DNA of 64,000 bases from Amorphus sp040750475 (GCF_040750475.1 NZ_JABJVY010000002.1:124001-188000), one strand, 5' to 3'; shown: positions 25,736 to 33,675, numbered from the stretch's first letter. Notes: generated from the sequence alone by a model not told the origin. Translations and numbers: made by a program.

Positions 25736-26620
25736 TCAGGTGCGCGCCGTCGCCTCCCAGACGGTGAAGGCTTCGGTGTGGTCCTTTTCCGCCCCGAGCT
25801 CGGCGAGCGCGCGATCCCACCAGGCACTCGTCTCGGCGACGAGCGGTAGTCCGGCATCGAGGCTCTCCGAAAGATCCGCGGCGATCTTCACGTCCTTGGT
25901 CAGGAGCGCCAAGCCGAAGCCAGACTTGAACGCCCGCGTCAGCACCTCGGTCTTCAAGGTCGCCTCTGTGGAGAAGTTGCGGCCGGTGGAGACGTTGATG
26001 ATGTCCAGTGCGGTTTCCGGGTTGAGCCCGAACTTTTCACCCAGGATCAGGGCTTCGGAGGCGGCAGCGAAGCCCGCAGCCGCAACGTAGTTGTTGAGCG
26101 CCTTCATGGCGTGCCCCGTTCCGACACCGCCGGTGCGGAAGATGCGGTCGCCCATCAATTTCAAGATCGGCTCGGCGCGGGCGAACTGGGCCTCGTCCGA
26201 GGCGCCGACCATGATCGCCAGCGTGGCGGTCTTGGCCCGAGGCACGGCACCCGACACCGGCGCATCGATGAAGCCGATCCCGCGTTTTTCCAGCTCGTCA
26301 TGCAACGTGACCGAGCCGGTCGGCACCGACGAACTCATATCGATGATCAGCGATCCTTTGGCCAATGTGTCTGCAAGACCTTGCTCCAACACCGCTTGGC
26401 GGACCACCTGACCGGTCGGCAGCATGGTCACCACAACATCCGAATTGCGACCGAGCTCCGCCAGATCGGCGGCCGGGGTCGCGCCGATCTCCGCGGCATG
26501 GGCGCGCGTCAGCGCCGGGTCGATGTCATAGACGGTGAGCGGAGCCCCCGATGCGGCGATATGCGCCGACATGGGATTGCCCATGTGGCCGAGGCCGACA
26601 AACCCGATCCGATCAACCAT
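25736..26620 (-). CDS. NAD(P)-dependent 3-hydroxyisobutyrate-dehydrogenase-family oxidoreductase
   Basis: 294-residue beta-hydroxyacid dehydrogenase. Rossmann motif VGLGHMGNPMS (about 8-18), substrate loop FIDAPVSGAVPRA (118-129) and catalytic Lys173 in GHAMKALNNY. Likely reduces a semialdehyde or oxidises a 3-hydroxy acid. The ATG at 26620 overlaps the end of the CMD-like gene by 8 nt, and the TRAP genes follow, so the dehydrogenase is probably part of the breakdown of the TRAP substrate. Confidence 0.92.
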   Translation of the reverse strand: MVDRIGFVGLGHMGNPMSAHIAASGAPLTVYDIDPALTRAHAAEIGATPAADLAELGRNSDVVVTMLPTGQVVRQAVLEQGLADTLAKGSLIIDMSSSVPTGSVTLHDELEKRGIGFIDAPVSGAVPRAKTATLAIMVGASDEAQFARAEPILKLMGDRIFRTGGVGTGHAMKALNNYVAAAGFAAASEALILGEKFGLNPETALDIINVSTGRNFSTEATLKTEVLTRAFKSGFGLALLTKDVKIAADLSESLDAGLPLVAETSAWWDRALAELGAEKDHTEAFTVWEATART

Positions 26621-27026
26621 GGTCGCCCTCGTGCAGATCGCCGATCGCTTGGCCTGCCTCGACCTTCCGGATCTCGTCCTCGCAAGCGAGGATACCGTCG
26701 ATCATCAACGGCAGGCCGATATAGGGGAAGGAGTGAAGAAACAGCTCCTTCAGCTCCTCTTTGGTGGCGCCGTTGGCGAGGGCGCCGCGGGTGTGGATCC
26801 GGATCTCATGGGTGCGGCCTTGGGCCACCAGCATGGCGAGCGTCAGCATGGAACGCATCTTCAGATCCAGATGGGGACGCTGCCAGATCTCGCCGAAGCA
26901 GACCCGGGTCACAAGGTCCTGCACCGGCTGCATGAATTCACTGGCATTGGCGATATGGTCGTCTGCGCCCGCCTTGCCGAACATCTGACGCCTGAGTTCC
27001 AGGCCTTGTTGGCTATAGTCGGTCAT
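26613..27026 (-). CDS. Carboxymuconolactone decarboxylase family protein
   Basis: First gene of the leftward TRAP operon, 137 residues from ATG 27026 with a strong AAGGAGAGG RBS. The segment RSMLTLAMLVAQGRTHEIRIHTRGALANGATKEELKELFL is the PcaC-type fold; the CxxC pair of AhpD peroxidase relatives is absent, so it is of the PcaC-like rather than peroxidase branch. A role as decarboxylase or in an analogous lactone step is plausible, but true PcaC activity would need protocatechuate ortho-cleavage partners, which are not in the window. Confidence 0.9.
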   Translation of the reverse strand: MTDYSQQGLELRRQMFGKAGADDHIANASEFMQPVQDLVTRVCFGEIWQRPHLDLKMRSMLTLAMLVAQGRTHEIRIHTRGALANGATKEELKELFLHSFPYIGLPLMIDGILACEDEIRKVEAGQAIGDLHEGDHG

Positions 27027-27208
27027 ATCCTCTCCTTTTCCCGGCCGATCGGGCCGCTGCGATGTCCGCATGGGAGGAGAAAGCCGGGCCACGACGCGGG
27101 CGCGTTCCCGGTGTCAGCCGCGCGAACGCTCCTCCCTTCGTCCGCGTGACGGTGGCGAGACGCTATGCGGCGGAAATGAACGGAACAACAGGACGAGACC
27201 GATGGATG

Positions 27209-27227
27209 TGATCGATATTTTCGATCA
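27209..27227. promoter_or_regulatory. Probable LysR operator between divergent genes
   Basis: TGATCGA-TATTT-TCGATCA is a perfect 7-bp inverted repeat with 5-bp spacer that contains T-N11-A (27212 and 27224), the LysR recognition format. It lies 42 bp before the LysR gene and 182 bp before the CMD-TRAP operon. Confidence 0.7.
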
Positions 27228-27268
27228 AGATCGTCAGTCCCAGGCTCTTCGCCAGAAAAGGGGTATCC

Positions 27269-28252
27269 ATGACGACGCCGAGCGAACCGGATCCGTTGAA
27301 GACGGACTTTCATTCGCTGAGCATCCTCATACAGGTCTATCGCATGTCCTCCTTCCGTGCGGCGGCGGACGAGTTGGGCATGACGCAATCGAGCGTCAGC
27401 TACGCCATCGACCGTCTGCGCACGATCTTCGGCGATCCGTTGTTCGTTCGGCTCGGCCGGTCGGTGGAGCCGACCGAGCGCTGCACCCAGATCGTGGCGG
27501 GGGCGGAGACGCTGCTTCGCCGCTTCGAGGCGCTGACCGTCACCGACCATTTCGATCCGTCGGTGGCGGAAGATCGGTTCGTCCTGTCCTGCAATTTCTA
27601 TGAGCGCAGCACATTCTTGCCGGCGATCATGGCGGAAATCGCCGCAACGGCGCCGCATGTGCGAGTGTCGGTGATCCACGCCAATTCCGAAGGGCATCGC
27701 CAGCTCGAAGCTGGTATTTGCGATGTGGTGATCGCGCCCCTGCTGGTACGCAGTGCGGGCATCTACTCGCAGCGCCTGCTGACCGAGCGCTATGCCTGCT
27801 TCGTCTCCCACGAGAGTCCTTATGCCAAAAGGCGCATGACCCTCGACGACTATGCTCACGCGCGGCACCTGGTGGTGAAACCTGCGCTCGGCTGGCGGCC
27901 CTTTTTCCATGAAGCGTTGGACCGGCTCGGGCTGGCGATCTCGCCGGTGCTGGAAGTGCCGTCCTTCGGCGAGATCGACCGGATCATCTCGGAGACGGAC
28001 CTCGTGCTGACGGCGACCGGGGGTCTCAGCAGGCTCTATTCGCCGCGGATTGCTTGCGTGCCCGCGCCCTTCGATTGCACGTTTCCCGTCGAGATGTCGT
28101 GGACTGGACGGACGCACACCTCTCCGGCGCATAAGTGGTTCCGTTCCCTCATTATTTCGATTGCGGAGCGGATCGCGGCCGCAGAGGCTGGCGGGCCATT
28201 CGGGGATACACCGCAGGTGCCGGATGGCGCCACCGAGTCTTGCCATCAGTAA
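27269..28252 (+). CDS. LysR-family transcriptional regulator
   Basis: 327-residue regulator. N-terminal winged helix about residues 14-72 (FRAAADELGMTQSSVSYAIDRLRTIFGDPLFVR), then a substrate-binding domain with DVVIAPLLVRSAGIYSQRLL. The VSYAIDRLR helix resembles the NodD/NahR/LinR branch, which often senses aromatic compounds. It is divergent from the TRAP-ALDH operon and upstream of the methyltransferase, so it could control both sides; an inverted repeat in the divergent gap supports control of the leftward operon. Confidence 0.93.
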   Translation: MTTPSEPDPLKTDFHSLSILIQVYRMSSFRAAADELGMTQSSVSYAIDRLRTIFGDPLFVRLGRSVEPTERCTQIVAGAETLLRRFEALTVTDHFDPSVAEDRFVLSCNFYERSTFLPAIMAEIAATAPHVRVSVIHANSEGHRQLEAGICDVVIAPLLVRSAGIYSQRLLTERYACFVSHESPYAKRRMTLDDYAHARHLVVKPALGWRPFFHEALDRLGLAISPVLEVPSFGEIDRIISETDLVLTATGGLSRLYSPRIACVPAPFDCTFPVEMSWTGRTHTSPAHKWFRSLIISIAERIAAAEAGGPFGDTPQVPDGATESCHQ

Positions 28253-28264
28253 TTAACGTGTTAT
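28250..28264. promoter_or_regulatory. Putative operator TAATTAACGTGTTAT
   Basis: Centred on the palindrome TAAC-GT-GTTA (28254-28263) and overlapping the LysR stop codon. It matches the site at 33247-33261 in 14 of 15 positions. It lies 190 bp upstream of the methyltransferase gene. Confidence 0.6.
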
Positions 28265-28454
28265 TGAAATGCGGCGCTAGGCTGGAGAGCATCGGCGTCG
28301 TTCCACGGAACGTTCGCGCCAATACCGAGATTGAAGATCTGCCAGCAAGCTACTGATTTAAATGGGTCTTTTGGGTCGAAGTTTGAGTGTCCGCGCCCAA
28401 GGGCGTGGCCCGACTGTCGAGGTCCATCGAAGGTCCACAACAAGGGAGAGACTG

Positions 28455-29576
28455 ATGACCGCCCGACCGCCGTTCCGCGCCGACCATGTCGGAAGCCTGC
28501 TGCGCCCGGCCTCGCTCAAGCAAGCGCGCAAGAAGCACTTCGAGGAGCATTCCGTCTCCGCCGACGAGCTCCGCGCCGTGGAGGACACGGAGATTCGGAA
28601 AGCGATCGCCATGCAGGAAGAGGTCGGGTTGCCGGTGGTGACCGATGGCGAGTTGCGCCGGTCCTGGTGGCACTACGACTTCATGGGCATGCTGAATGGC
28701 CTCGATATCGAGACCCAGGAGGGCGGTGGCCTCAAGTTCAAGGGGCTGACGACGAAGCCGCAGGTCATCGTGCTCAAGGACCGGGTGAGCTTTCCCCAAG
28801 ATCATCCGATGCTGGCGCACTTCAAGTTCGTGGCGGAGAACACCAAGGTCACGCCGAAAATCTCAATTCCCGGGCCCTCCGCCTGCCACTATCGGCTGAT
28901 GGATAAGAACAACCACGTGCGGGAGTATCAGGAGGACCTGGGCGCCTACTTTGCCGATCTGACGCAGACCTACAAGGACGCGGTGAAGGCCTTCTACGAT
29001 GTCGGCTGCCGGTATCTGCAGATGGATGACATCTTCTACGCCTATCTGTGCGACGAGACGATCCGGCAGGAATGGCGCGATCGCGGGATCGACCCGGATT
29101 GGCTCATCTCCGAATACTCCACCATGATGCGCAATGCGGTCGCCGGCCGACCGGAGGACATGGTGATCGGCATGCACATGTGCCGCGGCAACAACCAGTC
29201 GACCTGGGTCGCCGAGGGCGGCTACGATCCGGCCGCGGAGGCTGTCTTCTCCACCGGCATCGACGTCTTCTTCATGGAATATGACAGCGACCGGGCCGGT
29301 GGCCTGGAGCCGTTGCGGTTGCTGCCCAAGGGCAAGCAGCGCGTTATGCCCGGCTTCATCACCACCAAGACGCCGGAGCTTGAATCGCTCGATCATCTGC
29401 GGCGGTTGTTCGACGAAGCCTCGAAATATGCCGATCTCGACCAGATGGGCATCGCGCCGCAGTGCGGCTTCTCCTCCACCGAGGAGGGCAACAAGGTGAC
29501 CGAAGACGACCAGCGCCGGAAGCTGGAGCTCGTGGTCAAAACGGCTGAGGCCATCTGGGGCAGCACGACGGCTTAG
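28455..29576 (+). CDS. Cobalamin-independent methionine synthase (MetE C-terminal) family methyltransferase
   Basis: 373-residue zinc methyltransferase-like protein; ATG 28455 follows GGGAGAG. It begins FRADHVGSLLRP, typical of the family, and keeps the whole MetE zinc set: His241 and Cys243 (GMHMCRGN), Glu275 (FFMEYD) and Cys337 (APQCGFSS). It is about half the length of MetE, lacking the N-terminal half. Placement between an aromatic-type LysR and a ring-cleavage operon makes transfer of a methyl group from a catabolic substrate plausible, but ordinary homocysteine methylation cannot be excluded. The stop TAG is the first three bases of an inverted palindromic repeat. Confidence 0.9.
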   Translation: MTARPPFRADHVGSLLRPASLKQARKKHFEEHSVSADELRAVEDTEIRKAIAMQEEVGLPVVTDGELRRSWWHYDFMGMLNGLDIETQEGGGLKFKGLTTKPQVIVLKDRVSFPQDHPMLAHFKFVAENTKVTPKISIPGPSACHYRLMDKNNHVREYQEDLGAYFADLTQTYKDAVKAFYDVGCRYLQMDDIFYAYLCDETIRQEWRDRGIDPDWLISEYSTMMRNAVAGRPEDMVIGMHMCRGNNQSTWVAEGGYDPAAEAVFSTGIDVFFMEYDSDRAGGLEPLRLLPKGKQRVMPGFITTKTPELESLDHLRRLFDEASKYADLDQMGIAPQCGFSSTEEGNKVTEDDQRRKLELVVKTAEAIWGSTTA

Positions 29577-29680
29577 AGCGTTTTCAGGTCAAGCGGAAAC
29601 CGGTCGGCTGTCCGGAAACGCGTCGAAACAATAACTTGACCCGCTCTGCTTTTCCGAGAATAGCGGAGCGGGTCAAGAGC
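29574..29680 (-). repeat. Dispersed ~105-bp palindromic repeat, copy 4 (inverted)
   Basis: Begins TAGAGCGTTTTCAGGTCAAG and contains CGGAAACGCGTCGAAACAA, TTGACCCGCTCTGCTTTTCC and GCGGAGCGGGTCAAG, the reverse complement of the copies at 156 and 21201. Its first TAG is the stop codon of the methyltransferase gene. Confidence 0.85.
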
Positions 29681-29782
29681 CCTATCCGTTCGGACGGAAA
29701 TATCCGAGCGATAAGAAATGGGCCCAGATTCAATTGCTTGAGCATGTCCGGTTCCAAGCGATTAACGTGAACGGGGCATGCT

Positions 29783-30631
29783 TTACGCGGCCGGGCCTTC
29801 TTCGAACGCGATCACGCCGCAGCCGGTGATCGCCGGGAAGGTGTAGTAGCGGTAGACTTCGCGGATCTCGTCGGAGAGCGCGCCGCGCATGGCGAACCAG
29901 ATCGCGAGTTCCGCGGCCTCGGTGCCGCCCAGACGCATCAGCTCGCGCTGCGGCACCTCAACGAGCGTGTTCACTTCGGGGCCGATCTTGTCGAGGAACC
30001 ATTCGTCGAGGGCCTCGTTGGCGATGCCAAAGCGGGCGCCCGAGATCTGGTGCGACATGCCGCCGGTCGCGACCACGAGGATGCGGTCATCGCTCGGAAA
30101 GCTCTCCAGCGCTTTGCGTAGTTCCTGGCCGAGATAGAGCAGCCGCTGCGACGTCGGAATCGGATGGCGGACCATGTTGATCGCGATCGGCGTGGTCGGC
30201 ACGTCCCAGGGCGGATCCATCAGATAGGGCAGCCAGGAGTAGATCCCGTGATCCACCGCGAGATCCTGGCAGACGGTCGGATCGAACCCGGCCTCGCGTA
30301 CCAGATGCTCCGTGACGTGCCAGCCGAGCGCCACGTCGCCGGTCAGCGAGGGATAGGGCCGAGGCCCCCAGCCTTCGTCCGCCTGGCGGAATTCCGGCGC
30401 CACGCCGATGGCGATCGTCGGGTAGGCGTCGAAATCGAAGTGGTTCAGATGGTCGTTGTAGACGATCACGATCCGGTCGGGCTTGAGCTTGCTGAGCCAC
30501 GCCTTGACCGGCCGCGTTCCGTCGTACCAGGGCTGCCAGTGCGGCGCGAAGCCATTCGCGATGCCGCGGTCGTACTCGATGCCCATCGACGGCGTGTGCG
30601 AAATGCCGAAACCGGCGACAATTCGGGCCAT
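29783..30631 (-). CDS. LigB-type extradiol ring-cleavage dioxygenase catalytic (beta) subunit
   Basis: Class III non-haem Fe(II) enzyme opening a catecholic or gallic ring. The 282-residue product has His12 (ISHTPS) and His61 (NDHLNHF) at the same numbers as the iron ligands of protocatechuate 4,5-dioxygenase LigB, a Glu at 241 (TEAAELAIW) for LigB Glu242 and the base-like His194 (GGMSHQI) for His195. The gene overlaps the LigA-type gene by one base. The substrate may be protocatechuate, gallate or a relative; downstream LigC, LigI, LigJ and LigK enzymes are not in the window. Confidence 0.93.
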   Translation of the reverse strand: MARIVAGFGISHTPSMGIEYDRGIANGFAPHWQPWYDGTRPVKAWLSKLKPDRIVIVYNDHLNHFDFDAYPTIAIGVAPEFRQADEGWGPRPYPSLTGDVALGWHVTEHLVREAGFDPTVCQDLAVDHGIYSWLPYLMDPPWDVPTTPIAINMVRHPIPTSQRLLYLGQELRKALESFPSDDRILVVATGGMSHQISGARFGIANEALDEWFLDKIGPEVNTLVEVPQRELMRLGGTEAAELAIWFAMRGALSDEIREVYRYYTFPAITGCGVIAFEEGPAA

Positions 30632-31008
30632 CAGCTTTCCTCTCCAGGCAGTGCGGAGACCTTCCGCGGACAGATCGCCATCAGCTCGTCCGCCGTCATG
30701 CCGGCGTTGTGGGCGCCGATGTGCCAGAGATTCTCGCCAACGGTGGCGGCGACCTTCAGCATCGACTGGAGATGCCCGCCGGCCTCGATCAGGCCGGTCC
30801 AGTCGCGGGCGAGCACGAGCGCGATTTCCGTGTCGCTGAGACCCGCGCCGCGCATATAGCCTTCCTCGTCGGCGAGGAACGCCTTGCGGTTGTCCGGACG
30901 GCGCAAGCTCAAGCCGAACCGGGTGAGGTTGTAGCCCTTGGTCGCCATCTCGCCGGTGTAGAGGAAGGTGCCGGGCGGATCGAGGCTCAACGGGATGGTG
31001 TTGCTCAT
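30631..31008 (-). CDS. LigA-type extradiol dioxygenase alpha subunit
   Basis: 125-residue small subunit of a protocatechuate-4,5-dioxygenase-like enzyme. LRRPDNRKAFLADEEGYMRGAGLSDTEIALVLARDW and NLWHIGAHNAGMTADEL are typical LigA elements; the subunit caps the active site of LigB. ATG 31008 overlaps the TGA of the hydrolase gene, and its TGA overlaps the LigB ATG. Alpha and beta are separate genes, unlike fused gallate dioxygenases. Confidence 0.92.
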   Translation of the reverse strand: MSNTIPLSLDPPGTFLYTGEMATKGYNLTRFGLSLRRPDNRKAFLADEEGYMRGAGLSDTEIALVLARDWTGLIEAGGHLQSMLKVAATVGENLWHIGAHNAGMTADELMAICPRKVSALPGEES

Positions 31009-31817
31009 TGGGTGGCCTCGCTGGTCGCCGGTGCCGTCTCGTCCGCGAACTGCAAGAGCAGTCGGTTGAACGCGTCTTCGGCTTCGAGATTCACCATGTG
31101 GCCGACGTCCTTCAAGGAGACGAGCCGGGCCTGTGGCATGTCCGCGGCGATGCGGCGGGCTATCTCCCGGTAGCCGGCGGCGTCGCGCTCGCCGCTGATC
31201 ACGAGGGTTGGCGTGGCGATCGTGGGAAGCGCCTCGGGAAGCCCGGGGATCGGCGCTTGTGGGTCGGTGTTGGTCCAGTGCCAGCCGGAATAATCCTCGA
31301 CCATCGCCGTCATCACGTCGCGCGCTCTCGGCGCATCGGCAAGGGAAGCAAACAGCGGATGCCCCAACCAAAAGGCTTTCACCGCAGCCACGTCGTGCGT
31401 CCGGGCGTAGGCCTTCGCCGCCTCCGGAGGGCGTTCCTCCGTCCACACATGGCCCGGCAGGCCGGGGGCGGCAAGCAGCAGGCCGGAGAGCCGGTCCGGA
31501 AAGCGGCGGGCGAAAGCCAACGCAATGTTGGCGCCAAGAGACAGGCCGACGACGAGCGGCCGCTGAAGACCATGGGAGTCGATCATCGCCAGAAGGTCGT
31601 CGGCGTGATCGTACGGGCCGGAAGGGAGGGACGACGCGCCGAAGCCGCGCAAATCGTAGCGCACGATCCGATAGGTGGGGGCGAGCGCCCGCGTTTGGGG
31701 GTCCCACATGCGGGTATCGCAGGAAAAGCCGTGGAGCAGCACCACGCCAGGTCCATGCCCGGCGGTATCCCAGGCGAGCGAAGCGCCCTGCAGCTCCAGG
31801 ATCCCGCTATCCGTCAT
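31005..31817 (-). CDS. Alpha/beta hydrolase, possible ring-cleavage product hydrolase
   Basis: 270-residue alpha/beta-hydrolase fold protein with oxyanion HGFS, nucleophile elbow GLSLGAN, acid in ISGERDA and catalytic His in VGHMVNLE. Its length and cap region suit 3-oxoadipate enol-lactonase or meta-cleavage-product hydrolase (MhpC/BphD-like) families. Position between the SnoaL-like and LigA genes suggests it processes the ring-opened product, by C-C or ester cleavage; which one cannot be told. Confidence 0.9.
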   Translation of the reverse strand: MTDSGILELQGASLAWDTAGHGPGVVLLHGFSCDTRMWDPQTRALAPTYRIVRYDLRGFGASSLPSGPYDHADDLLAMIDSHGLQRPLVVGLSLGANIALAFARRFPDRLSGLLLAAPGLPGHVWTEERPPEAAKAYARTHDVAAVKAFWLGHPLFASLADAPRARDVMTAMVEDYSGWHWTNTDPQAPIPGLPEALPTIATPTLVISGERDAAGYREIARRIAADMPQARLVSLKDVGHMVNLEAEDAFNRLLLQFADETAPATSEATQ

Positions 31818-32266
31818 GACGAAGACCTCGACGGCAGTTCGGGTACTGTGTCGCTCAGCATGACGGGTGCGATCTGCCGCACCGCGATGCGCCAGCCGCG
31901 GTCGGGCGTGCGAAAGTAGCGATCGCTGACATCGGCTACTGCGAACGGATCGGCCGGCCGGATCGGCAGCGGGCCGGACCCTGCGAACGTCAGCCAGACG
32001 CTGGTGCCGCTTGCCCGGTCGACGCCTTCGAACGCGATCCGCAGCCCGGAGTAGAGATGCCGGGAGACGCGATCCCCCGCCGCGCGTGCGGCGAAGAATG
32101 CGCGCATTTCCTTTTGTCCGTTCAACTGCCGCGCACCATTGGCATAGCGGACGTCCTCGGTGAACAGGTCGACGAAGCCGTCGAGGTCACCATGGTCGAG
32201 GCGGTGGCCGAACTCGTCGTTCAGCGCCTGAATGGCCAGCCGATCGTCGAGCCGCAAGTCGGTCAC
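31814..32266 (-). CDS. SnoaL/NTF2-like protein
   Basis: 150-residue cone-shaped NTF2-fold protein (DDRLAIQALNDEFGHRLDHGDLDGFVDLFTEDVRYANG). Homologues are ring-hydroxylating dioxygenase beta-like proteins, dehydratases and isomerases. It overlaps both neighbours by four bases in the ring-cleavage operon, indicating a dedicated role, perhaps isomerisation or dehydration of the cleavage product. No catalytic residues can be assigned with certainty. Confidence 0.87.
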   Translation of the reverse strand: MTDLRLDDRLAIQALNDEFGHRLDHGDLDGFVDLFTEDVRYANGARQLNGQKEMRAFFAARAAGDRVSRHLYSGLRIAFEGVDRASGTSVWLTFAGSGPLPIRPADPFAVADVSDRYFRTPDRGWRIAVRQIAPVMLSDTVPELPSRSSS

Positions 32267-33231
32267 TGGTTCACCACCGGATTTTCCAGCCGCCCGATCC
32301 CGGAAATCTCGACGCTGACGGGACCGCCCAGCGACGTCACGTCGGCTGTGTGAAGGCTGCGCTTAACGCCCGGCTGCGGCCGGAAGGCCGTGCCCATCGA
32401 AATGACGTCGCCGGCCCAGAGCGTGTGAAAGCGCGTCACGAAGGCGATCACCTGCTCCACGGAGTAGGTGTAGAAGGCCGTCGAATCCTCGGCGATCTGG
32501 GTGTCCTTGTGCCAGCATTTGACCGAAAGATTGTGCGGATCGGTCAGCTCGTCCTTTGTGACGAGCCACGGCCCCATCGGCCCGAAGGTGTCGGAGCCTT
32601 TGTAGCGCGCGGTATAGCTCAGATGCTGCTCGCGCTTTTCCACGATATCCGGATCGTCCTTCTTCGGATAGAGCGCATAGTAATGGACCATGTCCTCCGC
32701 CCGCATCGCGTTGCCGGTCATGTCGTTCATGATGGAGTAGCCGAACACGCAGTCCATCGCGTCTTCTGCCGCGACGTCCTTGCAGTCCTTGCCGATCACG
32801 ACGGCAAGCTCGGGCTCGGGATGGACGGAACCCATCTCGCTGCGCGTCACGATCGGCTGCTGATGGCCGACGAGGCAGGAGGCGGGCTTCAGGAAGAACA
32901 GCGGATGGTCGGGCGCGCTGATCTTGCGGGCATTGGAGGCGGAGTTGTTCAAGGCGATCCCGATGATCTTATAGGGTCGCCGAACCGGCGGGTGCCAGGT
33001 GATCTCGTCGAGCGGGATCGCCTCGACGGCGCCAGGATTGTCGCTGACGTGGCGAAAGACGGCCTGCAGGGTGTCGCGCGCCGAAGCGCCGGCCTGGATC
33101 AGATCGCTCATGTTGCGATAGTCGCAGGAGAGGCCCGCCGCGTGAGCGGCAGCGGTCAGCTCGACAATGCCGCCGACTCCTTCGAACCCGACAAAATCCT
33201 CCCCACGATACCCGAAACTCGCCAGTTTCAT
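32263..33231 (-). CDS. Fumarylacetoacetate hydrolase (FAH) family enzyme
   Basis: 322-residue FAH-superfamily hydrolase or hydratase and first gene of the ring-cleavage operon. Metal ligands Glu139 and Glu141 (HPEPELAVVIG) and Asp170 (YSIMND) are in place, with KIIGIALNN before them. In extradiol pathways such enzymes are 2-hydroxypentadienoate hydratases, decarboxylases or acylpyruvate hydrolases. With the LigAB and alpha/beta-hydrolase genes it forms an MhpB-C-D-like set. ATG 33231 is followed upstream by a TAACTTGTTA site. Confidence 0.92.
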   Translation of the reverse strand: MKLASFGYRGEDFVGFEGVGGIVELTAAAHAAGLSCDYRNMSDLIQAGASARDTLQAVFRHVSDNPGAVEAIPLDEITWHPPVRRPYKIIGIALNNSASNARKISAPDHPLFFLKPASCLVGHQQPIVTRSEMGSVHPEPELAVVIGKDCKDVAAEDAMDCVFGYSIMNDMTGNAMRAEDMVHYYALYPKKDDPDIVEKREQHLSYTARYKGSDTFGPMGPWLVTKDELTDPHNLSVKCWHKDTQIAEDSTAFYTYSVEQVIAFVTRFHTLWAGDVISMGTAFRPQPGVKRSLHTADVTSLGGPVSVEISGIGRLENPVVNQ

Positions 33232-33246
33232 ATTTTTCCTCCCAAA

Positions 33247-33261
33247 TAATTAACTTGTTAT
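33247..33261. promoter_or_regulatory. Putative operator TAATTAACTTGTTAT
   Basis: Contains the palindrome TAAC-TT-GTTA (33251-33260), 20 bp before the FAH gene start, and matches the 28250 site in 14 of 15 bases. A weaker relative, ACAAGTTA (TAACTTGT on the other strand), occurs at 37578-37585 between two more genes of the island. The 505-base gap 33232-33736 also holds a palindromic repeat, a small possible gene and a second operator. Confidence 0.6.
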
Positions 33262-33341
33262 ATTTTTGTGCGCAATGCTGTCAACCGGCTGGGTCCTGCC
33301 ACAGTGTGACGCGGAAGCCGGCATTGGGCCAATGTTCTCCT

Positions 33342-33444
33342 TGAGCGTGTTCCGTTTCTCTCGGACTCGCGGGGCGGGGCTAAATTCTTGTTTCGACGCG
33401 CTTGCAGCCACCCGGTTTCCGCTCGGCCTGGAAACACTCTCTAG
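33342..33444 (+). repeat. Dispersed ~105-bp palindromic repeat, copy 5
   Basis: TTCCGTTTCTCTCGG, GGGGCTAAATTCTTGTTTCGACGCG, CCGGTTTCCGCTCGGCCTGGAAACACTCTCTAG follow the order of the other copies with more substitutions and a short internal change. It is in the gap between the two divergent catabolic operons and not at a stop codon. Confidence 0.75.
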
Positions 33445-33541
33445 GAGATCTTTCGTCGGTCTGTGCCGCTGGCGGCCATGCGACGGCATAGGGCGCGCCG
33501 CAAAAAAAGGGGGCGGCTGTCTGCCGACGTCCCGTCCTCAC

Positions 33542-33658
33542 TCACCGCGTTTTGAGGAGAGCCGGCCTATTTGGTGACGGCCGCTGCAAAATCTCGTCGA
33601 TCTCGGCCGCGGCTACTGAGCCGCCGAGGGCCAGTGCAGTCAGCAGCGTCAGCCGCAT
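33542..33658 (-). CDS. Possible 38-residue secreted peptide
   Basis: ATG 33658 opens a short frame whose first 18 residues look like a Sec signal (MRLTLLTALALGGSVAAA), followed by about 20 polar residues and TGA at 33542. Downstream on the same strand, CGGC-AGACA-GCCG followed by a run of seven T resembles a terminator. No clear Shine-Dalgarno is visible and I recognise no homologue, so it may be a gene remnant or chance. Confidence 0.28.
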   Translation of the reverse strand: MRLTLLTALALGGSVAAAEIDEILQRPSPNRPALLKTR

Positions 33659-33675
33659 TGCAGGGAATAAAAAGC

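Noticed and set aside
26613..27026. AhpD-type alkylhydroperoxidase
   Set aside because: The CxxC redox pair of AhpD is absent.
29760..29769. Third copy of the TAATTAAC operator (ATTAACGTGA)
   Set aside because: Only half of the palindrome matches and it lies between two converging gene ends, so chance is likely.
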